Assembly (NCBI GenBank): GCA_040380145.1
Contig: JBEIJQ010000165.1
Span: 1 to 6,538 of the forward strand
Direction of reading: 5' to 3'
Length of the DNA stretch: 6,538 nucleotides
DNA from: JBEIJQ01 sp040380145
Lineage (GTDB): Bacteria; Bacteroidota; Bacteroidia; Chitinophagales; Saprospiraceae
The notes under the pieces were generated by a model, which searched no databases, had not been told where the DNA came from, and worked only from the letters and a program-made list of their open reading frames with translations. Position numbers and translations under genes: made by a program. This document shows, one piece after another, positions 1 through 6,349 of the stretch (its first letter is position 1; every line of letters begins with the position of its first letter).

Positions 1-479
1 GAGGGCGATCATCGCGCCGGTCTCGTTGTTGGCGTGCATCAGCGAAACAAGGGTGTTCAGTCCGCTGCCGGCGTTGAGCAGTTCCTCCCCGTGGTCGAGA
101 TCGGGCCGGCCGGTGGGGGAGAGGCGGACCCAGTCCACCCGTACCCCGTCGTGGTCGCGTACATGTTCGACAGAGTGGAGCACGCAGGGTGCTCGGCCGG
201 CGAACTGATCACGCGTTGCACGCCGAGATCGCGCACGGCACATTTGATGGCGGTGTTGTTGGACTCCGTGCCGCCCGAGGTGAAGAAAATTTCTCCTACG
301 GAGGCGTTGAGCAGCCCGGCGATCGCTTTGCGGGCGTTTTCCACGGCCATGCGGGCCGTGCGCCCTTCTGCATACACCGAGGAGGGGTTGCCGAAATGGG
401 TCTTCAGATAGGGGACCATCGCTTCGAAAGCTTCGTCGCAGAGGGGAGTGGTGGCGGCGTTGTCGAAATAAATGCGCAT
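1..479 (-). CDS. Cysteine desulfurase (NifS/IscS family), N-terminal part, with a one-base frameshift
   Basis: This is a PLP-dependent enzyme that takes sulfur from cysteine, leaving alanine, for Fe-S cluster assembly or tRNA thiolation in the cytoplasm. From the ATG at 479 the protein shows YFDNAATTP (residues 4-12), the GNPSS loop (30-34) and the PLP-phosphate motif SGGTESNN (68-75). It then reads EHPA (96-99), with the His that stacks on PLP. There the open frame switches: the original frame drifts into non-homologous sequence and stops at 57, while one frame over the family sequence continues without a break. That frame reads VLHSVEHVRDHDGVRVDW, then MHANNETGAM, and stays open to base 1. 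Inserting one base between 183 and 184 restores a 160-residue N-terminal part. The PLP lysine and the catalytic cysteine loop lie beyond the window. A -7 box at 547-554 gives it its own promoter. It is either a recent pseudogene or a sequence error; the near-perfect downstream frame favours error or very recent loss. The family call is firm, the subgroup (IscS, SufS or NifS) is not. Confidence 0.9.
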
Positions 480-546
480 ACGCTAAAGGCAAAGTTGGTT
501 GGAATTGAAACCCAGAGAGCGGGCAGGCAAATTTTGTTTTGCGCCG

Positions 547-554
547 CAAAGGTA
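547..554 (-). promoter_or_regulatory. Bacteroidota -7 promoter box for the cysteine desulfurase
   Basis: The minus strand reads TACCTTTG, an exact match to the Bacteroidota sigma-A -7 consensus TAnnTTTG, followed by GC-rich CGGCGC. It lies in the 140-nt gap between the ATPase stop (620) and the desulfurase ATG (479), about 67 nt upstream of that ATG. No good -33 TTTG is present at the expected distance; the nearest is a partial TTC. The position fits independent transcription of the desulfurase rather than read-through from the ATPase. The call rests on motif and position only. Confidence 0.6.
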
Positions 555-619
555 GCCAAATAATCTTCGCTTTGAATTTTCTTTTTGTACCGAATGTCGC
601 ACGGCCAACGCCCGAGCGC

Positions 620-2752
620 TTACCGGCGGCGGGTGCGCAGGCGCAGTGAATTGCCGATGATCACGATGTCGGAAAAGGCCATGAAAACGGCGCCCCAGGC
701 CGGGTTGAGGAAACCCAGCGCGGCCACGGGAATGGCGACCGCATTGTATGCGAGCGCCCAGAGCAGGTTTTCGCGGATCGTGCGCAGGGTCAGACGGCCG
801 ATGCGGATCGCTTCGGGCAACCGGGCGAGGTTGCTGCCCGGCAGGATCACCTGGGCGGATTTGACCGCGGCCGCGGAGGCTTCGCCGAGCGAAATGCCCA
901 CGGTGGCCTGCGCCAGCGCCGGTGCGTCGTTGATCCCGTCGCCTACCATGGCGGTGGGCGCCACGGCAGACCATTCCGCCAGTTTGCGGAGTTTTTCGTC
1001 GGGCAACTGTTCGGCCCAAACCGAACGGATGCCGAGGTGCTCGGCCACGGGTCTGGTGTTCGACCAACGGTCGCCGCTCAGGATCGAGAGCGAAAGGCCC
1101 AATCGCGCCAGTTCGGCCATGGTGGTTTCCGCTTCGGGCTTGAGGGCGTCCCGTAGGCGGGCCGCGGCCAACAGCCGGCGCTCGCCTACGGGGGATTTTT
1201 CGACCAGATACACATTGTACGAATCGTCCTGGGTCAGCCCCTCGGCCAAGCGGAACGAACCGGCCCGGTATTCGGTGCCGTCGGGCACGACCAAACGGGT
1301 GCCGATGCCTTTTTCTTCGGAAAAAATTCCTTTAGAAAAAATGTCTGGCTCGGCGTACGCTCGTTCGAGGTGCCGGGCCAACACCTGGGCGATCGGATGC
1401 GATGAGCGGCGTTCCAAGGCCAGCAGCATTCCGAGGGCAAAGGGGCGCGGTTTCGGGCCGAAACAGTCAACGGTCTGCACGTCGAAGCGGCCGTCCGTGA
1501 GGGTTCCCGTCTTGTCGAACACCACGTGGCGTACTTCTGCGAGCGCTTCGAGGGTTTTGGCGCCCTTCACCAAAATACCGTTGCGGGCCAGCCGCCCCAC
1601 GCCCACGATCACGGCGGTCGGGGTGGCCAGTCCCATTGCACAGGGGCAGGAGATGACCAGCACGGCGATGGCGCGCAGGGCGCTCTCGCCGACGGGCACT
1701 CCGAGGGCCCAGTTGGCCAAAAAGGCCAATACGGCGATGGCTGCCACGGCGGGTACGAACACCGCGGCCACCCGATCGGCGTAGCGCTGCAGCTCCGGTT
1801 TTTCGCGCCGCGCCTTTTTCACCAGTTCGATCACCCTGCCCAGCGATGATTGCGTGCCGACAGCGGTGACCTGAATGCGCCCGGCGCCTTTGACGACGAG
1901 GCTGCCGCTCAGGATCCGGTCGCCGGGGCTTTTGGCCACCGGCAGACTTTCGCCCGTGAGCGCCGATTCGTCGGCCAGCAGCGTGCCCTCCAACAGAGTG
2001 CCGTCTGCCAGGGCCTTGTCGCCCTCGTTGAGCAGCAGCACATCGCCTTTGCGGATGTCGCCGTACGCGACGGGCACCACGGTTTCCCGTCCTTCCGCCG
2101 TGATTGCTTTTTGGGCCGTTTCGCGTTGGATGGACGATATTTCTTCGATGGCCAGGGTCGTTCTCCGGACCGCTTTTTTTTCCAACAAATTCCCGAGCAA
2201 AACGAGGGTGATGATCTGGGCGGTGGTCTCGAAAAAAAAGAAATCGGGCCGGTCGAGCCACAGGCCGAAGAGGCTGTACAGCAGTGCGGCAAAGGCGCCG
2301 AGGGAGATCAGGACATCCATATTGGGCAGTCCGCCGCGCAGGGAACCCACGGCGCTACGAAGAAAATGGAGACCGCCCACAGCCAGCACGGGCAAGGTGA
2401 GGGCGAGTTGGATCCATCCGTTGTGCATCCATTCGAGGTGCAGGCCGAGCGGCATGGCCAAGTGGGGCAGCATCAGTGGCAGGGTGAAGGCGGCGCACCA
2501 CCAAAACTTGCGCTGGGTGGTCCAAAACGGCGCATCGACCTTTTCGCCCACCACCCGGTAGCCCAATTGCGAGATGCCCGATCGCACTTCGTCGAGCGGG
2601 ACTTCCCCGTCGGCGTAGCGCACCGTTTCGGACGCGAAGTCCACATAGACATCGTCCAGCCCCTTTTTTTCCAAAAAGCGTTGGATGGACATGGCGCAGT
2701 TGGTGCAGTCCATGCCCTCGACCCGCAATTCTATGTGTTTTTTTTCTTCCAT
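620..2752 (-). CDS. Copper-type heavy-metal-translocating P-type ATPase (P1B, CopA-like)
   Basis: This is a 710-residue inner-membrane pump that exports a soft metal ion, most likely Cu(I), using ATP. One N-terminal HMA domain carries the metal-binding motif GMDCTNC (13-19). About eight membrane segments can be placed near 84-102, 113-130, 145-163, 174-190, 327-347, 359-383, 661-680 and 682-700. The actuator loop has TGES (266-269). The ion-binding motif CPC is at 369-371, the phosphorylated aspartate is Asp413 in DKTGTLT, the nucleotide-site His-Pro is SHP (451-453), and the hinge is GDGINDAP (604-611). YN at 669-670 is the copper-type segment-7 signature. In the last segment, MAFSD (691-695) has Asp where the classic copper-ATPase motif has Ser. 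I chose the ATG at 2752: the HMA domain begins directly after it, and the longer frame up to 2872 would only run into the preceding gene. That gene's stop codon ends one base before this start, so translational coupling is likely. No Shine-Dalgarno is visible, as is usual in Bacteroidota. Confidence 0.95.
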   Translation of the reverse strand: MEEKKHIELRVEGMDCTNCAMSIQRFLEKKGLDDVYVDFASETVRYADGEVPLDEVRSGISQLGYRVVGEKVDAPFWTTQRKFWWCAAFTLPLMLPHLAMPLGLHLEWMHNGWIQLALTLPVLAVGGLHFLRSAVGSLRGGLPNMDVLISLGAFAALLYSLFGLWLDRPDFFFFETTAQIITLVLLGNLLEKKAVRRTTLAIEEISSIQRETAQKAITAEGRETVVPVAYGDIRKGDVLLLNEGDKALADGTLLEGTLLADESALTGESLPVAKSPGDRILSGSLVVKGAGRIQVTAVGTQSSLGRVIELVKKARREKPELQRYADRVAAVFVPAVAAIAVLAFLANWALGVPVGESALRAIAVLVISCPCAMGLATPTAVIVGVGRLARNGILVKGAKTLEALAEVRHVVFDKTGTLTDGRFDVQTVDCFGPKPRPFALGMLLALERRSSHPIAQVLARHLERAYAEPDIFSKGIFSEEKGIGTRLVVPDGTEYRAGSFRLAEGLTQDDSYNVYLVEKSPVGERRLLAAARLRDALKPEAETTMAELARLGLSLSILSGDRWSNTRPVAEHLGIRSVWAEQLPDEKLRKLAEWSAVAPTAMVGDGINDAPALAQATVGISLGEASAAAVKSAQVILPGSNLARLPEAIRIGRLTLRTIRENLLWALAYNAVAIPVAALGFLNPAWGAVFMAFSDIVIIGNSLRLRTRRR

Positions 2753-2753
2753 A

Positions 2754-4838
2754 TTATTCCGAAAAAACAAACCGTTCCCCGTAAAGTTCGGCGAGTTCGG
2801 CGCACCGGTCGCGGAAGGCCGATTCGCCGTAAGACCGCACAAAACGCACGGTTCCGCCCGTGTGCGGCGCAAAGCCCCAGCCGAAGATGCTGCCGATGTT
2901 GGCCGCCGCCTCGTCGGCGATCACGCCCTCTCGGAAACAACGGCGCGTTTCGAGCACCTGTACGAACAAGAGCCGGTCCACGAGGTCGCGCAGGGGCAGC
3001 GGCGCGCCGGTGGGGAAGTGTTGCGCAAGGTCGGACCAAAGACTTTTTTTGCCTCCTTCCGGATAACTGTAAAAGCCGCCGCCTTTCGATTTTCCGGGCC
3101 GATGGAGTTCGCCGACCATTTTCTCGAGCACGGCGAGAGCAGGGTGGGGGAGATAGGCTGGGCCGAGGTCGTGCGCCGTTTGTTTTTCCACATCCAGCAG
3201 GAGCGTCAGCGACACCTCGTCGGTCAGCGCGAGCGGCGGTGTGGGCATTCCGGAGGCCAGCCCGGCGTTTTCGATCAGGGCCGCCGGTTGTCCTTCTGCC
3301 ATCAGGGCGATGCCTTCCATCACATATTTGCCGAAAACCCGCGAAGTGTAAAACCCGCGGCCGTCGTTGACCACGATGGGCGTTTTGCCGATCTGGCGCA
3401 CGAAATCCAGTGCTTTGGCGAGGGTTTCGGGAGCAGTTATTTGTCCGCGGATGATTTCCACGAGCCGCATTTTTTCCACTGGGGAAAAAAAGTGGATCCC
3501 GACGAAATTTTCCGGGCGGCGGCTCGCTTCGGCCAGGCCGGTGATGGGAAGAGTGGAAGTGTTGCTGGAAAAAACGGCGTTTTCGGGCAGGTACTTCTCC
3601 GTTTCGCGCACCACTTCGTTTTTGAGCGAGCGGTTTTCGTACACCGCCTCCACCACCAGATCGCACCCGGCGAGGTCTGCGGCGGTGTCGGTCGGTCGGA
3701 TGCGGGCCAAGACCGACTGGGCATGCGACTCGTCGGATTCCTTTTTTTCGATCTTTTTGGAAAGCCAACGGGCGGTCCGTTCCTTGCCTTTTTCGGCCTG
3801 ATCCATCGTCCTGTCTTGGAGCGTCACGGGGATTCCCGCTTCTGCGGCTGCGCAAGCGATGCCCGCGCCCATCATCCCGGCCCCGATGATGCCGAGCCGG
3901 CGGGTCGGCGACGAGGGAACTTCGGATGGCCTTTGCGCGCCCGATTCGAGGGCGTTCAGGTCGTTCCAAAAGGCTTCGGACAGGTTGCGGCCCGTTCGTC
4001 CGAGGGCGAGCGATACGGCGTAACGGCCCGCGATGCGCAGGGCTGTGTCGAAATCCACCGTTGAGCTCTCCGCGAGGGTATTGAGCAGGGCCTGTGGGGC
4101 GGGGTACAGTCCGCGGGTTTTTTGGGCGAGTGCCGCGTTGGCGCCGGCGACCCACTGGGCCGTGCGCGGGTTTTCGAGGCCGCCGCCGGGAATGCGCCCG
4201 CCGGTGTCGCAGGGTTTGTCCGCCGCGGTGGTTTCGAGCAGCCATTGCTCTGCGCGCTCGAGCATTTTTTCCCCATCGGGGCACAATTCGTGCAAAAGGC
4301 CCGTCGCGAGCGCTTCATTGGCCGTGAGCAGTCGGCCTTCCGCGAGCAGGGGAAAGGATTTTTCCAATCCCAGCATCCACAGCAAGCGGACGGACCCCCC
4401 GCCGATCGGTGCTTGCCCGAGGGTCGTCTCCGGAAAGCCGAAGCGCGGCCCCGGGCGGTCGAGCGCGAAAATCCGGTGCGCGGCGAGGGCCGCTTCGAGG
4501 CCGCCGCCCCAGCCGTCGCCGCTCAGGGCGGCCGCGATGGGCAGGTTGGATTTTTCCAGTTGTCGGAAACTGCTGTTCAGTTTTTTTATTTGTAAAAAAA
4601 AGGGATCGGCATCGGTCGGCAGAGCAGCCGATCGGTCCTCGAAAGGTCTGTTTTCGGCGTTTTTTCCCAAATGCAAAAGGATTCCCTTGACTGTTCCCGA
4701 CCGTTGATCGGCGGATAAACGGGCCAACGCGATCTGAAACTCGGCGAGGAATTTTTCACCTGAAAAATGAAGGGGGCCATTCGGCCATTCGATCGTGATC
4801 AGGGCGATCGATCGGGGCGATATTTCGTATTTTATCAT
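2754..4838 (-). CDS. Two-domain enoyl-CoA hydratase / 3-hydroxyacyl-CoA dehydrogenase (FadB/FadJ-like beta-oxidation protein)
   Basis: This 694-residue cytoplasmic protein carries two steps of fatty acid beta-oxidation: hydration of trans-2-enoyl-CoA and NAD-dependent oxidation of the 3-hydroxyacyl-CoA. Residues 1-200 are a crotonase domain. The two catalytic glutamates are present as GGGLE (Glu115) and FPE (Glu137). The usual first oxyanion-hole loop (AGAD) is not recognisable; around residues 57-75 the protein reads LGKNAENRPFEDRS. From 314 comes a Rossmann dehydrogenase with the NAD loop GAGMMGAG (319-326), SSNTS (424-428) and the catalytic His449-Glu461 pair in HFFSPVEKMRLVE. NDGRGFYTSRV (491-501) opens the helical C-terminal part, which includes GGGFYSY (586-592) and a second repeat ending FGWGFAPHTGG (652-661). 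Length matches the family (E. coli FadB and FadJ, about 715-730). The ATG at 4838 starts where homology starts; the next ATG upstream (4895) adds 19 residues across a promoter box. No thiolase partner is in the window. The stop lies one base before the ATPase start. Confidence 0.93.
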   Translation of the reverse strand: MIKYEISPRSIALITIEWPNGPLHFSGEKFLAEFQIALARLSADQRSGTVKGILLHLGKNAENRPFEDRSAALPTDADPFFLQIKKLNSSFRQLEKSNLPIAAALSGDGWGGGLEAALAAHRIFALDRPGPRFGFPETTLGQAPIGGGSVRLLWMLGLEKSFPLLAEGRLLTANEALATGLLHELCPDGEKMLERAEQWLLETTAADKPCDTGGRIPGGGLENPRTAQWVAGANAALAQKTRGLYPAPQALLNTLAESSTVDFDTALRIAGRYAVSLALGRTGRNLSEAFWNDLNALESGAQRPSEVPSSPTRRLGIIGAGMMGAGIACAAAEAGIPVTLQDRTMDQAEKGKERTARWLSKKIEKKESDESHAQSVLARIRPTDTAADLAGCDLVVEAVYENRSLKNEVVRETEKYLPENAVFSSNTSTLPITGLAEASRRPENFVGIHFFSPVEKMRLVEIIRGQITAPETLAKALDFVRQIGKTPIVVNDGRGFYTSRVFGKYVMEGIALMAEGQPAALIENAGLASGMPTPPLALTDEVSLTLLLDVEKQTAHDLGPAYLPHPALAVLEKMVGELHRPGKSKGGGFYSYPEGGKKSLWSDLAQHFPTGAPLPLRDLVDRLLFVQVLETRRCFREGVIADEAAANIGSIFGWGFAPHTGGTVRFVRSYGESAFRDRCAELAELYGERFVFSE

Positions 4839-4842
4839 AGCC

Positions 4843-4850
4843 CAAAAGTA
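4843..4850 (-). promoter_or_regulatory. Candidate -7 promoter box for the beta-oxidation/copper ATPase operon
   Basis: The minus strand reads TACTTTTG, matching TAnnTTTG exactly, and only four bases (GGCT) separate it from the ATG at 4838. Bacteroidota transcripts normally start a few bases after this box, so the mRNA would begin at or next to the start codon. The -33 region is weak: a TTTTC-like stretch lies about 21-25 nt upstream instead of TTTG. The exact match and position make it a fair promoter candidate, but a chance match in a T-rich spacer cannot be excluded. Confidence 0.45.
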
Positions 4851-5008
4851 GGGTGTTTGGAGGAAAAAGGAAAAGCGATATTCTCGGGAGGGCATTCCTC
4901 AATGTGCAAACTCCAGACATTTCGCATTCTTTTTCCAGTGCAATCCGGGCGATAGAAGAGCGAAAAAATCTTGAAAATCTCTCGATTCCCGTCAATCCCG
5001 ATTCCGAC
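4851..5008. other. Spacer between the operon promoter and the terminator
   Basis: These 158 bases lie upstream of the beta-oxidation gene. Short frames on both strands show no recognisable protein features. I see no riboswitch-like fold, operator palindrome or further TAnnTTTG box. The -33 region of the promoter at 4843-4850 would fall at its left end. Confidence 0.5.
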
Positions 5009-5045
5009 AAAAAAACCGCCCCGGCATGACACCGGGGCGGTTTTT
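5009..5045 (-). terminator. Strong intrinsic terminator after the T9SS-tail gene
   Basis: The arms 5011-5024 and 5032-5045 are a perfect 14-bp inverted repeat around the 7-nt loop CATGACA. The GC core is CCGCCCCGG/CCGGGGCGG, flanked by A and T tracts. Read on the minus strand, the hairpin is followed by seven T (complement of 5009-5015), 30 nt after the stop of the T9SS-tail gene. It would insulate the beta-oxidation operon from upstream transcription. On the plus strand it also ends in five T, so it could work in both directions, but no plus-strand gene is apparent. Confidence 0.9.
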
Positions 5046-5074
5046 ACTTCGTTGGATATCGGATCAATACGACA

Positions 5075-5830
5075 TCAAGGCCGCGCCACCACGATCTGTT
5101 TCGTGATCACCGTTTCTGCGTCCATGATGCGTAGGAGGTACATACCCGTGGCCATCGTACCAAGGTCGAATGGCGCCTGATTGGTACCGTTGAGCTGTTT
5201 GGAGGCCACCAAACGTCCCTGCACGTCAAACACCTGCACAAAGCCCGTCACCTCGCGATCGAACGAGAGCGTGAAGGCGCCCGTGGTCGGGTTCGGGTAC
5301 ACCGTGGCGATCGGGGCCGTGACCACCGTCGTTTGCGGCTGGCGGGCCTGCGGACGGGTAGCGGCCGTTTCGTAGGCGCCCATGTCGAAGCCAGCACCTT
5401 GCGGACGGGCGTTGCCGTCAAAGTCAACGGACAAGGCGGCGGGTGCGCCCGCGTCGATGCAGGGCGAACCGGCCTGGAGTTGGAGATCGCCGAGGGCGAG
5501 GTTCACGAATTGGGGGTCGCCGGAGATGTTGCCGCCGAGGTCGGTGAAGGTGCCCGCGCCTTTTTCATTGTCGGCAAAAGCTGGGTTGCGCAGCGAAGAA
5601 GATGCCACGAAAACAGTAGTGGTGGCACTCAATCCGTGGAAGGATCGGCTGCTGGTGTCCACGGTGGTGTTGTTCCAAAAGATGGAGTTCATGACATTGG
5701 CGGTGGAGGCTGCCGGGGCTGCGGTGGCCGTACCGAGATAAGCTCCGCCGACCTGGGAAACATTGTTGGCGAATGTCGAATGGGCAATGTCCATTATCAA
5801 GGGCGGATATGCAGCAAGATAGTTACACAT
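5075..5830 (-). CDS. C-terminal part of a beta-helix secreted protein with a T9SS type A sorting domain, no signal peptide
   Basis: The frame encodes 251 residues. Residues 1-155 resemble the end of a right-handed parallel beta-helix of the choice-of-anchor Q kind: STFANN (18-23) and NSIFWNN (48-54) are helix-turn repeats, followed by GDPQFVN (104-110), GSPCIDAG (121-128) and GFDMGAYE (147-154). After a Thr/Gln/Ala-rich linker, 178-251 form a T9SS sorting domain: YPNPTTG, VFDVQGRLV, and a closing GMYLLRI...TKQIVV. In this family the tail directs Sec-exported proteins across the outer membrane, and an N-terminal signal peptide is required. None is present; the first residues (MCNYLAAYPPLIMD) already look like a beta-helix coil, and the frame is open upstream to a stop near 5907 with no other ATG. 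It is probably a 5'-truncated remnant of a larger adhesin-like or surface protein, although a -7 box at 5857-5864 sits in front of it. Its ligand or substrate cannot be told from this part. Confidence 0.82.
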   Translation of the reverse strand: MCNYLAAYPPLIMDIAHSTFANNVSQVGGAYLGTATAAPAASTANVMNSIFWNNTTVDTSSRSFHGLSATTTVFVASSSLRNPAFADNEKGAGTFTDLGGNISGDPQFVNLALGDLQLQAGSPCIDAGAPAALSVDFDGNARPQGAGFDMGAYETAATRPQARQPQTTVVTAPIATVYPNPTTGAFTLSFDREVTGFVQVFDVQGRLVASKQLNGTNQAPFDLGTMATGMYLLRIMDAETVITKQIVVARP

Positions 5831-5856
5831 AGCGAATCCATTCCAGAAATCGGCCG

Positions 5857-5864
5857 CAAAGATA
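5857..5864 (-). promoter_or_regulatory. Candidate -7 promoter box upstream of the T9SS-tail gene
   Basis: The minus strand reads TATCTTTG followed by CGGCC, an exact TAnnTTTG match with the GC-rich discriminator seen also at 547-554. It ends 26 nt before the ATG at 5830, leaving a leader of about 20 nt. No convincing -33 TTTG is seen. If real, it means the truncated gene may still be transcribed. Confidence 0.5.
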
Positions 5865-6138
5865 GCTGCACTTACATCAATACTTGTTTTTTTGTCATTT
5901 TTTTAAAGATTTTACAATTTTATAACTTCCTAAAAAGTCACCAATTACAGGTACGTAAAGCCAAAAACCGCCCCGTCGGCGCACTAAATTTTGTTATTAT
6001 TCCGCTTGGCAGCGAAAACATGCGTACGGAAAGCCCTCCAGACGGACAATCATTTTTTTCAAGCCGATTTTGGCTAAATGATTTGATGTCACAAATGGTC
6101 GATTTAGGGAAGGGATTTTTGGGCTGAAGAGGGAGGTG
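5865..6138. other. AT-rich intergenic region without a recognisable gene
   Basis: The stretch is AT-rich with T runs (5884-5904), in contrast to the GC-rich genes. It holds only short frames with no protein signature. A short piece, AAAAACCGCCCC at 5963-5974, repeats one arm of the terminator at 5011. The last part (about 6114-6138, TTTTTGGGCTGAAGA then GGGAGGTGG) recurs in altered form at 6391-6424, so it may belong to the repeat mosaic to its right. Confidence 0.5.
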
Positions 6139-6181
6139 GTCTGAACGATGATTTTGGTTATTCATTTGATTTTAGGATTTT
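6139..6181 (+). repeat. Degenerate direct repeat A, copy 1 (GTCTGAAC + GATTTTGG/ATTCATTTGATTTT)
   Basis: The unit starts GTCTGAACGATGATTTTGG and continues into ATTCATTTGATTTTAGGAT. It recurs at 6350-6392 with two substitutions in the first half and a one-base shift near the end. It does not encode a recognisable protein and has no hairpin of its own. Confidence 0.75.
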
Positions 6182-6193
6182 ATCTCAAAAAGG

Positions 6194-6214
6194 GTCATGA
6201 GCGCTCGTGGGGCG
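6194..6214 (+). repeat. Direct repeat B, copy 1 (GTCATGAGCGCTCGTGGGGC)
   Basis: This 21-nt GC-rich unit matches 6321-6341 at 20 of 21 positions. Its centre GAGCGCTC is a perfect palindrome, and CATGAGCGCTCGTG is palindromic apart from one symmetric pair. About eight nt later comes the GTCTGAA box that begins the left arm of the inverted repeat. Confidence 0.75.
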
Positions 6215-6218
6215 CCTC

Positions 6219-6265
6219 TTTTGTCTGAATCAGGATTTTCAGGATTAAAGGATTTTCAGGATTTT
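6219..6265 (+). repeat. Left arm of a 47-nt imperfect inverted repeat (GGATT array)
   Basis: The arm begins TTTTGTCTGAATCAGGATTT and holds four GGATT units at 6233, 6242, 6250 and 6259 (spacing 9, 8, 9). It matches the reverse complement of 6480-6526 at 42 of 47 positions, with the outer 20 bases identical. Confidence 0.85.
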
Positions 6266-6320
6266 TTCCACCTCTTGCAGGGGAAGATTTTCTTCTTGTA
6301 CTGATGTTTACTCCCAAATG

Positions 6321-6341
6321 GTCATGAGCCCTCGTGGGGCG
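6321..6341 (+). repeat. Direct repeat B, copy 2 (GTCATGAGCCCTCGTGGGGC)
   Basis: This is the second copy of the 6194 unit, with one change (G to C) that breaks the central palindrome. It is again followed by a T-rich stretch and GTCTGAA, here leading into repeat A copy 2. Confidence 0.75.
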
Positions 6342-6349
6342 TATTTTTT

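Noticed and set aside
555..619. Intrinsic terminator after the ATPase
   Set aside because: I found no hairpin followed by a T tract on the minus strand between the ATPase stop and the desulfurase promoter box; the GC-rich stretch at 600-619 does not pair convincingly.
585..1784. Long plus-strand open frame (399 codons) opposite the ATPase
   Set aside because: It is antisense to a gene with every P-type ATPase motif, its composition (Arg/Ser/Ala-rich) is typical of a shadow frame in GC-rich DNA, and it has no recognisable motif.
2753..2872. Forty-residue N-terminal extension of the ATPase from an ATG at 2872
   Set aside because: The extension is encoded wholly inside the preceding gene, has no membrane or metal-binding character, and the HMA domain starts right after the ATG at 2752.
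1850..4064. Two further long plus-strand frames (1850-3370 and 2685-4064)
   Set aside because: Both lie opposite the ATPase and beta-oxidation genes, overlap each other, and show no domain, signal peptide or promoter box.
4839..4895. Earlier start for the beta-oxidation protein at 4895
   Set aside because: It adds 19 residues (MPSREYRFSFF...) before the point where family similarity begins and would place the -7 box inside the coding sequence.
5961..5982. Second minus-strand terminator (CGCC GACGG GGCG then GTTTTT)
   Set aside because: The stem is only four base pairs and no gene lies upstream on that strand; the likeness to the arm at 5011 may be chance.
5333..6127. Plus-strand frame of 264 codons
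   Set aside because: Its first half is antisense to the T9SS-tail gene and the rest is AT-rich spacer; the Gly-rich part simply mirrors Ala/Thr codons of the real gene.
5938..6165. Small minus-strand frame of 75 codons in the right-hand spacer
   Set aside because: It runs into repeat A, has no recognisable motif or promoter box, and its composition reflects the AT-rich spacer.
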